This document shows, in pieces, positions 34,293 through 43,309 of a stretch of DNA of 64,000 nucleotides. Position 1 is the first letter of the stretch. Each line of letters starts with the position of its first letter. The notes under the pieces are model-generated. The model saw only the letters and a program-made list of their open reading frames with translations. It had not been told where the DNA came from and searched no databases. This DNA is from CAIQPS01 sp963843455 (GTDB lineage Bacteria > Actinomycetota > Thermoleophilia > RBG-16-64-13): the NCBI GenBank assembly GCA_963843455.1, contig CAWJKE010000006.1, positions 186,001 through 250,000 of the forward strand, given 5' to 3'. A program made the translations under genes and the position numbers.

Positions 34293-34988
34293 ATGCTGGT
34301 CAAGGCGTTCGGACTCGGCTTCATCGCACAGTCTGCCTTGATCCTCTGCGGGCTGGTGGTCTTCTGGGTGAAGACTCCCACCCGAGTAGTCGGCGCCCTC
34401 GGCGGTCTGGGAGCGGGCCTTCTGCTCGGAGCGATCGCCTTCGATCTTGTACCCGACGCGTCTGTTCTTGCGAATTGGGAACTTGCGCTGTGGATGCTGG
34501 GCGGCGCCGCGGTGTTCGTTATCGCCGACCGCATCGTCGAAGCGCGTTTCGGAGGGGAGGGCGGGGGGGCAGCCCTCGGGATCGTGATCGGCTCCATCGT
34601 CGACGGGGTGCCGGAGTCGCTGATCTTCGGTATCCAGCTCGCCATGGGCCTGCCAGTGAGCATCTCGTTCCTCGTTGCCGTCTTCATATCGAACATCCCC
34701 CAGGCCTTGGCGCCGTCAGCTGACATGGCTGCCTCCGGGTGGAGCAGGGGAAGGCTGGTCGGGATGTGGGCGATGGTAGCCATCGCCTGCGGCTTGGCCT
34801 CAGCCCTCGGCTGGGGAATAGCCGACGTCATCTCGAGCGCCAATGGGGCCCGTGCCGCCGCTCTCGGCATGGGCGGAGTCCTCGCCATGCTCGTCAACTC
34901 CCTCATCCCGTTTTCTTACGAGCGGGGAAAGGCTTGGGCGGGAGTCTGCACCGTGGTCGGCTTTCTCGCGTCGCTCGTCATGAGCTGA
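34293..34988 (+). CDS. ZIP-like membrane protein lacking the usual metal-binding histidines
   Basis: A 231-residue protein with about seven hydrophobic segments arranged like ZIP transporters. The two core helices contain GSIVDGVPESLIFGIQLA and AVFISNIPQALAPSADM, aligned with the ZIP HNxPEG and HNIPEG signatures, but the histidines are replaced (DGVPES, SNIPQA). It may carry something other than zinc or iron, or be a non-transporting relative. It sits immediately outside the tRNA-Phe array. Confidence 0.65.
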   Translation: MLVKAFGLGFIAQSALILCGLVVFWVKTPTRVVGALGGLGAGLLLGAIAFDLVPDASVLANWELALWMLGGAAVFVIADRIVEARFGGEGGGAALGIVIGSIVDGVPESLIFGIQLAMGLPVSISFLVAVFISNIPQALAPSADMAASGWSRGRLVGMWAMVAIACGLASALGWGIADVISSANGARAAALGMGGVLAMLVNSLIPFSYERGKAWAGVCTVVGFLASLVMS

Positions 34989-35130
34989 CGATGGTGGAGC
35001 CCGCGCGGTGCTTGCCACCTGACCGAGCCCCATCCTCGGCACCCGGAGGCTGCTTCGCCCAATGGCGGCGTCTCACCCTTGCACGCTCGGGCAGAACGCT
35101 GCCGGTATACTCACGGCACGGAGGTAGTCA

Positions 35131-35706
35131 ATGCCCGTCCTTGCCTCTTCGCCTCGTAGTTCGCGGTGGCCTCGGCTTCTCGGTCTGGCCTCGCTTCTTG
35201 CAGCCGTGGGCTGCGCCGCATACCTGCTCTTTGGCGTCGGCTATACCACCCAGACGGCTGCCGGCAACCCCGGTACGGACGGTGGAGTTGTCACGGTTAC
35301 CGCCACCCAAGGCTGGCAAGACTACGCCATCGTCGGCTGGTCTTCGCTTGTGGTCGTACTCGGAGTCCTGGCTGCTGTCGCCGCCCGGCGGGGGCGCTCT
35401 GGGCCGGTCTGGGTGGCGGCTGTCATACTCGTCATGACGGCTGCTCTCGGACTTGCCAGCATCGGTCTCTTCGTTGCGCCAGTGGCGCTCTTGGTTGCGT
35501 TTACCGCTTACGGGCTTAGCGCCTCTCGGCGCCGAGGTCGGGCGGCTGATTCGGCACCGGCCAACTCTGGTTCATTCTATTCCTGTTCATCATCTCGCTT
35601 ATCGCTCTCCCGCTGGTGTGGTGGGGCGTCCGTGGCCGCGGAGCCGGGAGGATGCAAAGCTTCTGCCGCCGACTCTCCCATCCTGCGTGGTGGCTGCTCC
35701 CCATAG
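35131..35706 (+). CDS. Small membrane protein, C-terminus probably chimeric
   Basis: A 191-residue frame starting after GGAGG. Three to four hydrophobic segments lie within residues 15-135 (LLGLASLLAAVGCAAYLLFG, YAIVGWSSLVVVLGVLAAVAA, VWVAAVILVMTAALGLASIGLFVAPVALLVAF). From about residue 137 (RRRGRAADSAPANSGSF) the composition changes and the frame overlaps, out of phase, the acyltransferase remnant. I infer that a deletion joined the front of this gene to the middle of the next one. The family is not recognised. Confidence 0.5.
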   Translation: MPVLASSPRSSRWPRLLGLASLLAAVGCAAYLLFGVGYTTQTAAGNPGTDGGVVTVTATQGWQDYAIVGWSSLVVVLGVLAAVAARRGRSGPVWVAAVILVMTAALGLASIGLFVAPVALLVAFTAYGLSASRRRGRAADSAPANSGSFYSCSSSRLSLSRWCGGASVAAEPGGCKASAADSPILRGGCSP

Positions 35707-36326
35707 CTGTCCTCTTTCTGGCCAATGCCGCGCCGGAGATCGCTGGCAAGAACCTGGTCTTCTATCTGGCCGTCTTCGTGCTCGGCTACGTCTCGGTCTG
35801 CCACGGCACCTTCATGGAATCGGCGCTGCGGCACCGGGTCCCGGCCCTGGTGGCCGGGCTCGGACTCTCCTTGGCGACGGTGTTGACCTACGGAGTCCGG
35901 AACTCGCTCCCCGACCCGTCTTGGGGCCTGGAAGGTCTGGTTGTGATGGGAATCGCTGCCATGTGGCTTTCGGTAATCGGGTTTCTGGGCTTCGGCAAGC
36001 GCTACCTCAACCGCACCTCTCGCGCTCAGCGTTATCTGGGGGAAGCCGCCTACCCCGTATACATCATCCACCAGACGGTGATCGTCGTAGTCGCTTTCTA
36101 CCTGGTGGGCACCGGAGTGCCGGCGGCGCTGCAGTGGCCGTTGCTCCTCGCGGCCACCGTCTGTTTCACCTTCGCCTTGTACGAAGTCGTCCGTCGGGGC
36201 GACCCACTGCGCTTCCTGTTCGGGTTGCGGCCGATGCGGCCTCGCACGCAAGCCACGGGCGGCCGCGACTGGCGCCTCGTGGACTCCAATACCGCTGAGC
36301 CTGAACCTCGTCTGAACCAAGCGTGA
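35550..36326 (+). pseudogene. Acyltransferase 3 family protein, 5'-truncated
   Basis: The frame encodes only the C-terminal half of an OafA-type membrane acyltransferase: QLWFILFLFIISLIALPLVWW, HPAWWLLPIAVLFLANA, a GYVSVCHGTFMESALRH loop, YLGEAAYPVYIIHQTVIVVVAFY near the end and several membrane helices. The N-terminal catalytic His-bearing region is absent, an in-frame TGA lies at 35547 and there is no proper start (GTG 35616 is internal). It is probably non-functional. Confidence 0.7.
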
Positions 36327-36394
36327 AGAGACCGTGCGCGGACAGCCGACACTTCCCGCTTCCATGGGGAGCCTGCGCCGCCACTAGTCTGTGT

Positions 36395-36416
36395 TACTAT
36401 GTACCAGTAGATAGTA
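36395..36416 (+). promoter_or_regulatory. Predicted PadR operator
   Basis: An inverted repeat with arms TACTAT (36395-36400) and ATAGTA (36411-36416), 10-bp spacer, lies 28 bp before the PadR start. It resembles the ATACT/AGTAT-type sites of PadR regulators and suggests autorepression of the exporter operon. Confidence 0.6.
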
Positions 36417-36443
36417 TCGCTCAGTAGCCAGAGGTGGTGTTCC

Positions 36444-36773
36444 GTGGGCAAGCAGATGACGGAGATGCTCAAGGGAACGCTGGAGGGCATCGTCCTCGCG
36501 ATCCTGTCCGGACGGCCTGCGTACGGCTACGAGATCACGGCGCGGTTGCGGGAGATGGGTTTCTCCGACATTGCCGAGGGCACCGTCTACGCCCTGCTCG
36601 TCAGGATCGAACAGAGAGGCCTCGTCGACGTGCAGAAGTACCCGTCCGATATGGGGCCGCCGCGCAAGGTGTATTCGCTCAACGTTCAGGGACAGGAGTA
36701 TCTCAAAGAGTTCTGGAGGACTTGGAGCTTCCTCACAGGACGGCTCGAAGAACTCCGAGAAGGAGGCAGATGA
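36444..36773 (+). CDS. PadR-family transcriptional regulator
   Basis: A 109-residue winged-helix protein (GTG start at 36444; ATG 36456 also possible). The PadR pattern is clear: MLKGTLEGIVLAIL, YGYEITARLREMGF, EGTVYALLVRIEQRGLVDVQ, and PPRKVYSLNVQGQEYLKEF. It has the short PadR C-terminus. PadR repressors commonly control an adjacent multidrug ABC exporter, as here. Confidence 0.93.
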   Translation: MGKQMTEMLKGTLEGIVLAILSGRPAYGYEITARLREMGFSDIAEGTVYALLVRIEQRGLVDVQKYPSDMGPPRKVYSLNVQGQEYLKEFWRTWSFLTGRLEELREGGR

Positions 36774-36777
36774 GACC

Positions 36778-37125
36778 ATGTCCATCTCAACGATGATCGC
36801 CGAGAAGCGACGTTACCGGCAGTATAAGGCGCGCACGAAACAGCTTCCCGCGGGCTATCGCACGGCAATCGATGCGCTGGAGCGCTACCTGATGTACTTC
36901 GGGGCGATCACGAAGGGCGACACCTTGATGTCGATGCTGGATGATCTCGCCGATCTCTTCGAGCAGAGCGCGGCGAACGGAACCCCGATCCGCGCGATCG
37001 TCGGGGACGACCCTGTCGAGTTCGCCGAGACGTTCCTCCAGAACTACTCGGAGGGTCAATGGATCAACAAGGAGCGCGAACGGCTGACCAACGCCATCGA
37101 TCGCGCCGCGGGCCACCAATCATGA
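36778..37125 (+). CDS. DUF1048-family protein
   Basis: A 115-residue helical protein starting four bases after the padR stop. It has the DUF1048 layout: RRYRQYKARTKQLPAGYRTAIDALERYL, then DDLADLFEQSAANGTPIRAIVGDDPVEFAETF and a basic tail. DUF1048 proteins regularly sit between a PadR regulator and ABC transporter genes; the function is unproven. Confidence 0.88.
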   Translation: MSISTMIAEKRRYRQYKARTKQLPAGYRTAIDALERYLMYFGAITKGDTLMSMLDDLADLFEQSAANGTPIRAIVGDDPVEFAETFLQNYSEGQWINKERERLTNAIDRAAGHQS

Positions 37126-37147
37126 CGGCAGAGAGGAGGGATGCCAC

Positions 37148-37978
37148 ATGACGGATGATCAGGTCCATGAGCCCGCGATCCACGTGCACGGCCTGGACAA
37201 AGCGTACAAGACGTTGAAGGTGCTGCGGGGCGTGGACTTCGACGTGGCGCGGGGCAGCATCTTCGCCCTGCTCGGCTTGAACGGGGCGGGCAAGACCACA
37301 GTCGTGAGAATCCTGGCCACGCTGCTCAAGGCCGACGCGGGGACTGCCAGCGTCTGCGGCTTCGATGTCGCCACGCAGGCTGCGGACGTGCGGGAGTCCA
37401 TCAGCCTCACCGGACAGTTCGCGGCGGTCGACGAAGTCCTCAGTGGACGGGAGAACCTCGTGCTGGTCGCCCGGTTGCGGCACCTCAAGGACCCGGGCAC
37501 GATCGCGGATGACCTGCTCGACCGTTTCTCGCTGACCGACGCTGCCGCGCGGAAGGTGTCGACGTATTCGGGTGGCATGCGCCGCCGCCTCGACATCGCG
37601 ATGAGCCTGATCGGACATCCGCCGGTGATCTTCCTCGACGAGCCGACGGCCGGGCTCGATCCCCAAGCGCGCGTCGAGGTGTGGCAGACCGTCAAGAAAC
37701 TCGCCGGGCACGGAACCACGGTGCTGCTCACCACGCAGTATCTGGACGAGGCGGAACAACTCGCCGACCGCATCGCGATCCTCCACGGGGGCCGGATCAT
37801 CGTGAACGGCACCCTCACCGAGCTCAGGCGGCTGCTCCCGCCCGCCAAGGTCGAATACGTCGAGAAGCAGCCGACCCTCGAGGACGTCTTCCTCACCATC
37901 GTCGGGGACGACGGCAAGGACGGCGAGGGCGGCATTGACCGCGACGCCGGCACGGACGAGCAAGGAGAACAGCGATGA
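37148..37978 (+). CDS. ABC-2 exporter ATP-binding protein (DrrA-like)
   Basis: A 276-residue ATPase with Walker A (GLNGAGKTT), signature YSGGMRRRLDIAMSLIG, Walker B (VIFLDEPTAGLDPQAR) and the H-loop region (TTQYLDEAEQLADRI). The C-terminal extension is typical of DrrA-like drug/daunorubicin exporters. It overlaps the permease gene by four bases. The transported compound is unknown. Confidence 0.93.
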   Translation: MTDDQVHEPAIHVHGLDKAYKTLKVLRGVDFDVARGSIFALLGLNGAGKTTVVRILATLLKADAGTASVCGFDVATQAADVRESISLTGQFAAVDEVLSGRENLVLVARLRHLKDPGTIADDLLDRFSLTDAAARKVSTYSGGMRRRLDIAMSLIGHPPVIFLDEPTAGLDPQARVEVWQTVKKLAGHGTTVLLTTQYLDEAEQLADRIAILHGGRIIVNGTLTELRRLLPPAKVEYVEKQPTLEDVFLTIVGDDGKDGEGGIDRDAGTDEQGEQR

Positions 37979-38736
37979 CCACGCACTTCTTCGGCGACAC
38001 CGCCGTCCTGACCGGACGATCCCTGCGCCACATCACGCGCAGCCTGGACACCATCATCACGACCACGATCATGCCGATCGTCTTCATGCTGCTGTTCGTC
38101 TTCGTCTTCGGCGGCGCGATCGACTCAGGGTCGGATTCGTATGTGAACTACCTGCTGCCCGGCATTCTGCTGATCACGGTTGCTTCGGGCGTCTCCTACA
38201 CCGCATTCCGACTCTTCCTGGATATGAAGAGCGGCATCTTCGAGCGATTCCACTCCATGCCGATCGCACGGTCGTCCGTGCTCTGGGCCCATGTGCTGAC
38301 CTCGCTGGTCGCCATTCTGATGTCGCTCGTGGTCGTCGTGCTGGTCGCCCTCCTCATGGGCTTCCGCTCGGGGGCGGGCGTGCTGGCGTGGCTCGCGGTC
38401 GCCGGCATCCTGATCCTGTTCACCCTGGCGCTGACGTGGCTCGCTGTGATCCCCGGTCTCTCCGCGAAGACCGCGGACGGCGCGAGCGCGTTCTCCTACC
38501 CGCTCATCTTCCTGCCGTTCATCAGTTCGGCATTCGTGCCCACCGACACCATGCCCGGCCCGGTGCGCGCCTTCGCCGAGCACCAGCCGGTGACGTCCAT
38601 CGTCAACGCGATCCGCGACCTGTTCACACAACAGCCGGTCGGCACCGACATCTGGATCGCCCTCGCCTGGTGTGTCGGCATCCTCATCGTCGCGTACGTC
38701 GTCGCTATGATCATCTATCGCCGCAGAATCTCGTAG
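37975..38736 (+). CDS. ABC-2 exporter permease (DrrB-like)
   Basis: A 253-residue protein with six membrane segments: the first near residues 25-45 (MPIVFMLLFVFVFGGAI), others around 55, 105, 140, 175 and 225. RFHSMPIARSSVLWAH and the NAIRDLFTQQPVG loop are typical of the ABC-2 family. It forms the exporter with the preceding ATPase. Confidence 0.92.
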   Translation: MTTHFFGDTAVLTGRSLRHITRSLDTIITTTIMPIVFMLLFVFVFGGAIDSGSDSYVNYLLPGILLITVASGVSYTAFRLFLDMKSGIFERFHSMPIARSSVLWAHVLTSLVAILMSLVVVVLVALLMGFRSGAGVLAWLAVAGILILFTLALTWLAVIPGLSAKTADGASAFSYPLIFLPFISSAFVPTDTMPGPVRAFAEHQPVTSIVNAIRDLFTQQPVGTDIWIALAWCVGILIVAYVVAMIIYRRRIS

Positions 38737-38997
38737 CAGAGCGTCCACGATCCTGATTCGCATGTGGGAGGCGCTTGCGCGACCTCACTCGATCAAGGTG
38801 GGATTAATCGCTTAACGCCGCGGAGACCCCGGCGAGTGGATTTGACCCCATTGCCGACCAGGTTTCGGAAATAGCATATCGGGAAAAGCACGAGTGCCGG
38901 GGTCCTGCATACTTTCACGCTGCTCACTTGACGGCATGTCTTCGGCAAGGGAAGATGCGGTGCTGCTGCGCGCTGGCCGGTTGTTGCTGAGGAGCAG
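38737..38997 (+). promoter_or_regulatory. Leader upstream of STAS module 1
   Basis: A 260-bp gene-free interval whose last 125 bp resemble the region before STAS module 2 (42824-42949). Shared blocks are CATATCGGGAA, CTTGACGGCATGTC and GCTGAGGAGCAGATGGAA. TTGACG followed 17 bp later by GAAGAT (GAGAAT in module 2) could be a promoter. Confidence 0.45.
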
Positions 38998-39350
38998 ATG
39001 GAAGTCTTCCAGGCCTCTCTGTCCGGCATTCCTCTCTTCCGAATCGTCGGAGACGTCGATCACTTCACTGCGTCGGCACTTGAGACGGCGGCTCGCGAGG
39101 CCCTTGCTCTCGACAGTGGTCGTCCCCTTTTTGACCTGAGCGGTGTCGCCTACATTGATAGCGGGGGTACGGGCGTCTTTCTCACCCTAGAGAGAGATAC
39201 AGCCCCCGATGGCTGGGTAGGCGTCATCGGAGCCAATGCCAATCTCCTCAGGGTCTTTGAAATCGTGGGCCTTACCAGTCGGCCGGCTTTTCGCGTTCTT
39301 GCCCACCTCAGGAGGACGCCTCAGCGGTTATTGAGAACGCCGCTAGTTGA
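38998..39350 (+). CDS. STAS-domain anti-sigma factor antagonist (RsbV-like), module 1
   Basis: About 115 residues. The STAS core is LFRIVGDVDHFTASALETAA followed by FDLSGVAYIDSGGTGVFLTL, with the phosphorylatable Ser in IDSGG, and LRVFEIVGLTSRPAF. A single base change near 39312 would place its end in the same frame as its paralog (EDASAVIENAAS, stop at 39348-39350); uncorrected, the frame runs on to 39588 as unrelated sequence. It should be phosphorylated and dephosphorylated by the following bifunctional protein. Confidence 0.82.
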
Positions 39351-39422
39351 GCGCGGGCCTCCAATACGCCGCAGGACGCAGGGGCGCCACCTCGGCTCAC
39401 CCTGCCGGCTGACCTCTCCCGG

Positions 39423-42400
39423 TTGCCCGAAGTCAGAGCGTGGGCATGGGAGGCAGGGAGCGCTGCGTCGTTACCTGAAGCCCGCATCTTCGATCTCCAG
39501 GTCACCGTTTCCGAAGCCACGGCGAACGCCATCGAGCATGCCTCGAGCGAGGTCGACCTCCAGGCCTGGGTCCTTTCTGACCGCCTGATCGTCGAGGTCA
39601 CTAACGACGGGGTCTTCCAGCCGGGCCTCTACAAAGATGACGACCATCGACGCCGAGGGTTGGGGCTTCCCCTCATCGTGTCTTTGGCCGACCAGGTGCA
39701 CGTGGCCCGGCTCGACACCAACAAGACCATGGTCTCCCTCACCTTCTTCTTGGGAGGAGACCGAGGACGTGCGACGCCACCAGCGGCCGAAGTCTTGACC
39801 GAGCAACCGACGTCGGAAGAGCGATCCCCCGCCCGTTGGCTTGGACGCGCGGTCTGGCTGCCGCTCCCCGTCTTCATCCTCGCGGCTGCTGCGCTCTACG
39901 CGCTCGGCCTGCACTCGGTCCACGAGAACGCCGTCTTGATCACGGCGCTCAACACACTCTTTGTGGTAGCTGCCTTGCTCGTGGTCGCCTTCGTCGCGGC
40001 CCGAAGCTATCTGCTCGACGCTTCTCGCAGCGTCCTTGTCTTGGGCGCGGGTGCGCTCGTCTTCGGGCTGCTATACCTCATTGCCGGACCCCTGGTCCGC
40101 GCTCCCAACGAGGCTGTCACCATCGCCAACACCGCGATTCTGGTCGGGGGCGCTCTCTTCCTCGCTAGCGCCGTTTGGGCGCTTGCCCCCGGGTCTCGCC
40201 AAGCGAGCGCTAAGGGCAGGGGACGCGTCGTCCTCTTCTCATATCTGGGGGCGGTCATCTTCGTAGGTCTTTTCACGGGGGCCACGATCGCGGGCTGGAC
40301 GCCGAGGTTCTACACTGCGGGCCAGGGCTACTCCCCGCTGCGCATAGTCTTCCTCAGCCTGGGCGCGGTCGCGGTTCTCGCGGCGGGCGGCCTCTTCGGC
40401 TCTCGCTACCGTCGGACGGGCTCCCGCTTTCTTCTATGGTGCTCATCGGGCCTGGCTCTGTTCGGAGTGGCCTTCAGTGCGCTTGCCATCACCGAAGCGG
40501 TGCCCGGCAGTCCCCTGAACTGGCTCATTCGGGCGGGAATCTGGGTAGGGGGCCTCTATCTGCTCGCGGGTGTGTTCAGCCTGGAAGGTCGCGGAGGGTG
40601 GATCCTGCCCCTTGAACGGTCCCTGCGGGAGGCGGAAGCGAGATACAAGAGCCTTGTGGATCTCAGCCCAGACCCCATCCTTGTTCTTTCTTCCGGCCGG
40701 TGGGTGTTTGCCAATCCTGCGGCGGTACGGTTCTTCGGGGCGTCTTCGAGCAAGGATATAATCGGGAAAGACGTGTTGGAGCTAGTCGCTGTCGAGGACC
40801 GCGAGTACGCCCGCGCGCGAATGGACCTGGAATACGCCGGTGCGGTGACCCCTCCGCGCGTCGGCAAATTCCTCCGGACAGACGGGAGTCTGCTCGAGGC
40901 CGAGGTGACCGGGACCCGCATCGAGTTTGACGGCCAGCCCGCGATCCAGCTCATGATGCGGGACGTGACCGAGCGCAAGCGGGGTGAGGAGGAACTGCGC
41001 GCGAGCCGGGCAACGTTCGTGGAACTGGTCGAACGCTCACCTTTCGGGACCTACATCGTGGATTCCCAGTTTCGTATCGCACACATGAATGCCAGCTCGC
41101 AAACTGGGGCGTTTCGGAACGTTCGGCCCATAATCGGACGCCCCTTCACCGAAGCTATGCACACCCTCTGGCCCGACGACGTCGCGGAAGACATCATCGG
41201 TCATTTCCGCCACACCCTGGAAACCGGCGAACCCTATCACTCTCCGCGCTTCACCAACCCTCGCCAGGACATGCTGATTGTCGAATCTTACGAGTGGGAG
41301 CTTCGACGTATCGTGCTTCCCGGTGGGCAGTGGGGCGTCATCTGCTACTACTTCGATTCGACCGAACTGCGCGCGACCCAGGAGGCACTGGAGCGGAGCA
41401 AAGGGCAACTATCGTTCCTGCTCGACCTGAGCGACGCGCTTGCGCCGCTTGAGGACCCGGTTGAGATAAAGGCGGCCGCAACCAGAGTCCTTGCTGAGCG
41501 GCTCGCCGCCGACCGGGCCTTCTACGGCGAGATCGTTGTGGAGGACGGCGTGGAGATACTCGTCATCACCCGGGGTTACCAGGCGCCAGGGGTGTCTTCG
41601 CTGACCGGGCGATTTCCGTTCAAGGACTTCAGCAACACCGACTACGATAACTACCGGCTCGGGCGAACTGTATGGTCGGCGAACACCCAGACCGATGAGC
41701 GGGAACCGGGTCAGCGGGAGGCGTATCGGGTCGCCCAGACCGCAGCCTTTATCGGCGTGCCGCTGGTCAAGCGCGGAGAACTAGTAAGCGTCCTTGGTGT
41801 CCTCCAGAGAGAGCCGCGTGTGTGGACACCTGAGGAGATACGACTAGCTGAGGAGACGGTCGACCGAACCTGGCAGGCGGTAGAGCGCGGGCGGGCCGAA
41901 CAGGCTCTCCGCGAGAGCGAAGAGCGGTACCGCGCTCTAGCAGATGAGAACGAGCGTCTGTATCGGCAGCAACTCGATATCGCGGAGAACCTGCAGCTTG
42001 CCCTGCTCCACATCCCCTCCGAGGTGGGCCCGGTCCGCCTCGGGCATCTCTACCGCTCTGCCACGGAGGCCGCCCGTGTGGGCGGGGATTTCTATGATGT
42101 GTTCGAGGTCAAGGACAACAAGATCGCCGTTCTCATCGGTGACGTGGCCGGACACGGCATTGAGGCCGCTCGTACCGCCACTCTCGTCAAAGACGTGGTA
42201 CACGCCTTCATCCATCAAACGCTCCGGACGCACGAAGTACTCAAGCGCACGAACAGACTACTCATCGAGAAGGAAATGCCCGGCTACGTCACCCTTTTCT
42301 TGGGAATCCTTGATACGGAAACGGGCGAACTCCGGTATTCGTCGGCAGGGCACCCGGACATGTTCATCAGGAAAGCGTCAGCCGAGATCGAGCACCTCGG

Positions 42401-42737
42401 AGCCGGCTCGGCCCCGCTGGGCATCTATGCCGACGCCGTATGGAAGCCGTCTGCGGTCGAATTGCAGGCTGATGATCTTCTCGTTCTCTTCACCGACGGG
42501 GTGATTGAGGCCCGCCATAATGGCGAACTGTTCGGGGAGAAGCGCCTGGAGACGCTCATCAAGAGAAAGCGTATCCAGGCCAACCGTCTTCCTTACGTCA
42601 TTCTCGACAAGGTGCTCGCCTTCTCCGAAGGGGTGCTCCGAGACGACCTGGCGGTCCTTGTGCTGCGGCTCACCGCCAGAGCTGAGGCAGCCGCATCGAA
42701 TGAGAACTCCTCTACCCGGGAGAAGCTCCTGGGGTGA
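39423..42737 (+). CDS. Bifunctional partner-switching protein: RsbW-like kinase, membrane sensor, PAS/GAF, SpoIIE phosphatase (module 1)
   Basis: 1104 residues. Domains in order: serine-kinase HATPase (about 1-105; N-box VSEATANAIEHAS, G2-type RRRGLGLPLIVSLAD), a sensor of about eight membrane helices (about 140-385), two PAS domains (about 400-645), a GAF domain (about 650-825), a short coiled coil, and a PP2C/SpoIIE phosphatase (about 870-1090; metal Asp residues in GGDFYD, IGDVAGHG and LFTDGVIEAR). Homology with module 2 (LTLPADLSRL) extends upstream to about 39366, but no standard start lies there; TTG 39423 is the first legal one. Kinase and phosphatase in one chain would set the phosphorylation of the STAS partner in response to signals. 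No sigma factor is in the window. Confidence 0.88.
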   Translation: MPEVRAWAWEAGSAASLPEARIFDLQVTVSEATANAIEHASSEVDLQAWVLSDRLIVEVTNDGVFQPGLYKDDDHRRRGLGLPLIVSLADQVHVARLDTNKTMVSLTFFLGGDRGRATPPAAEVLTEQPTSEERSPARWLGRAVWLPLPVFILAAAALYALGLHSVHENAVLITALNTLFVVAALLVVAFVAARSYLLDASRSVLVLGAGALVFGLLYLIAGPLVRAPNEAVTIANTAILVGGALFLASAVWALAPGSRQASAKGRGRVVLFSYLGAVIFVGLFTGATIAGWTPRFYTAGQGYSPLRIVFLSLGAVAVLAAGGLFGSRYRRTGSRFLLWCSSGLALFGVAFSALAITEAVPGSPLNWLIRAGIWVGGLYLLAGVFSLEGRGGWILPLERSLREAEARYKSLVDLSPDPILVLSSGRWVFANPAAVRFFGASSSKDIIGKDVLELVAVEDREYARARMDLEYAGAVTPPRVGKFLRTDGSLLEAEVTGTRIEFDGQPAIQLMMRDVTERKRGEEELRASRATFVELVERSPFGTYIVDSQFRIAHMNASSQTGAFRNVRPIIGRPFTEAMHTLWPDDVAEDIIGHFRHTLETGEPYHSPRFTNPRQDMLIVESYEWELRRIVLPGGQWGVICYYFDSTELRATQEALERSKGQLSFLLDLSDALAPLEDPVEIKAAATRVLAERLAADRAFYGEIVVEDGVEILVITRGYQAPGVSSLTGRFPFKDFSNTDYDNYRLGRTVWSANTQTDEREPGQREAYRVAQTAAFIGVPLVKRGELVSVLGVLQREPRVWTPEEIRLAEETVDRTWQAVERGRAEQALRESEERYRALADENERLYRQQLDIAENLQLALLHIPSEVGPVRLGHLYRSATEAARVGGDFYDVFEVKDNKIAVLIGDVAGHGIEAARTATLVKDVVHAFIHQTLRTHEVLKRTNRLLIEKEMPGYVTLFLGILDTETGELRYSSAGHPDMFIRKASAEIEHLGAGSAPLGIYADAVWKPSAVELQADDLLVLFTDGVIEARHNGELFGEKRLETLIKRKRIQANRLPYVILDKVLAFSEGVLRDDLAVLVLRLTARAEAAASNENSSTREKLLG

Positions 42738-42949
42738 TGACTCGCGTGCCCCGAGTCGGCCCAGTCATTTCCACGGCGGACCTCGCCCTCGGCGATACGG
42801 CCGGACGAGCCGGCATGGCTTGTCGGAAGCAACATATCGGGAACTTCATCCAGGGCCTGGGACCTGCATGCCCTTCGCGCCGCTCGCTTGACGGCATGTC
42901 CCCGGCGATGGAGAATGGGCTGCTACTCCGGGCAATTGCTGAGGAGCAG

Positions 42950-43309
42950 ATGGAAATCTTCCTTGCCTCTCTCTCGGGCATTCCCTTGTTGCAGATCGTC
43001 GGGGACGTCGATCACTTCACGGCGCCCGCACTGGAAGCGGCGGCCCGCGAGGCACTTGCCCTAGATAGCGGGCGTCTCCTTTTTGACCTAACTGACGTCC
43101 CCTACCTCGATAGCGGCGGTGCCGGGGTCTTTCTCACCCTGGATAGAGACTTGCAGGCGCGGGGCTGGGTAGGTGTCATCGGAGCCAATCCCAACCTCCT
43201 TCGGATCTTCGAGATCGTGGGTCTCACGAGTCGGCCGTCCTTCCGGGTCTTCGCCCGCACAGAGGACGCTTCCGCACTCGGGGAGAACGGAACCTTAGGC
43301 CCAACGTGA
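42950..43309 (+). CDS. STAS-domain anti-sigma factor antagonist (RsbV-like), module 2
   Basis: 119 residues from ATG 42950 (ATG 42896 would add 18 residues and is also conceivable). Core LLQIVGDVDHFTAPALEAAA and FDLTDVPYLDSGGAGVFLTL has the target Ser in LDSGG. It is closely similar to module 1, so the pair arose by duplication. Its stop overlaps the GTG start of the next gene, indicating translational coupling. Confidence 0.9.
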   Translation: MEIFLASLSGIPLLQIVGDVDHFTAPALEAAAREALALDSGRLLFDLTDVPYLDSGGAGVFLTLDRDLQARGWVGVIGANPNLLRIFEIVGLTSRPSFRVFARTEDASALGENGTLGPT

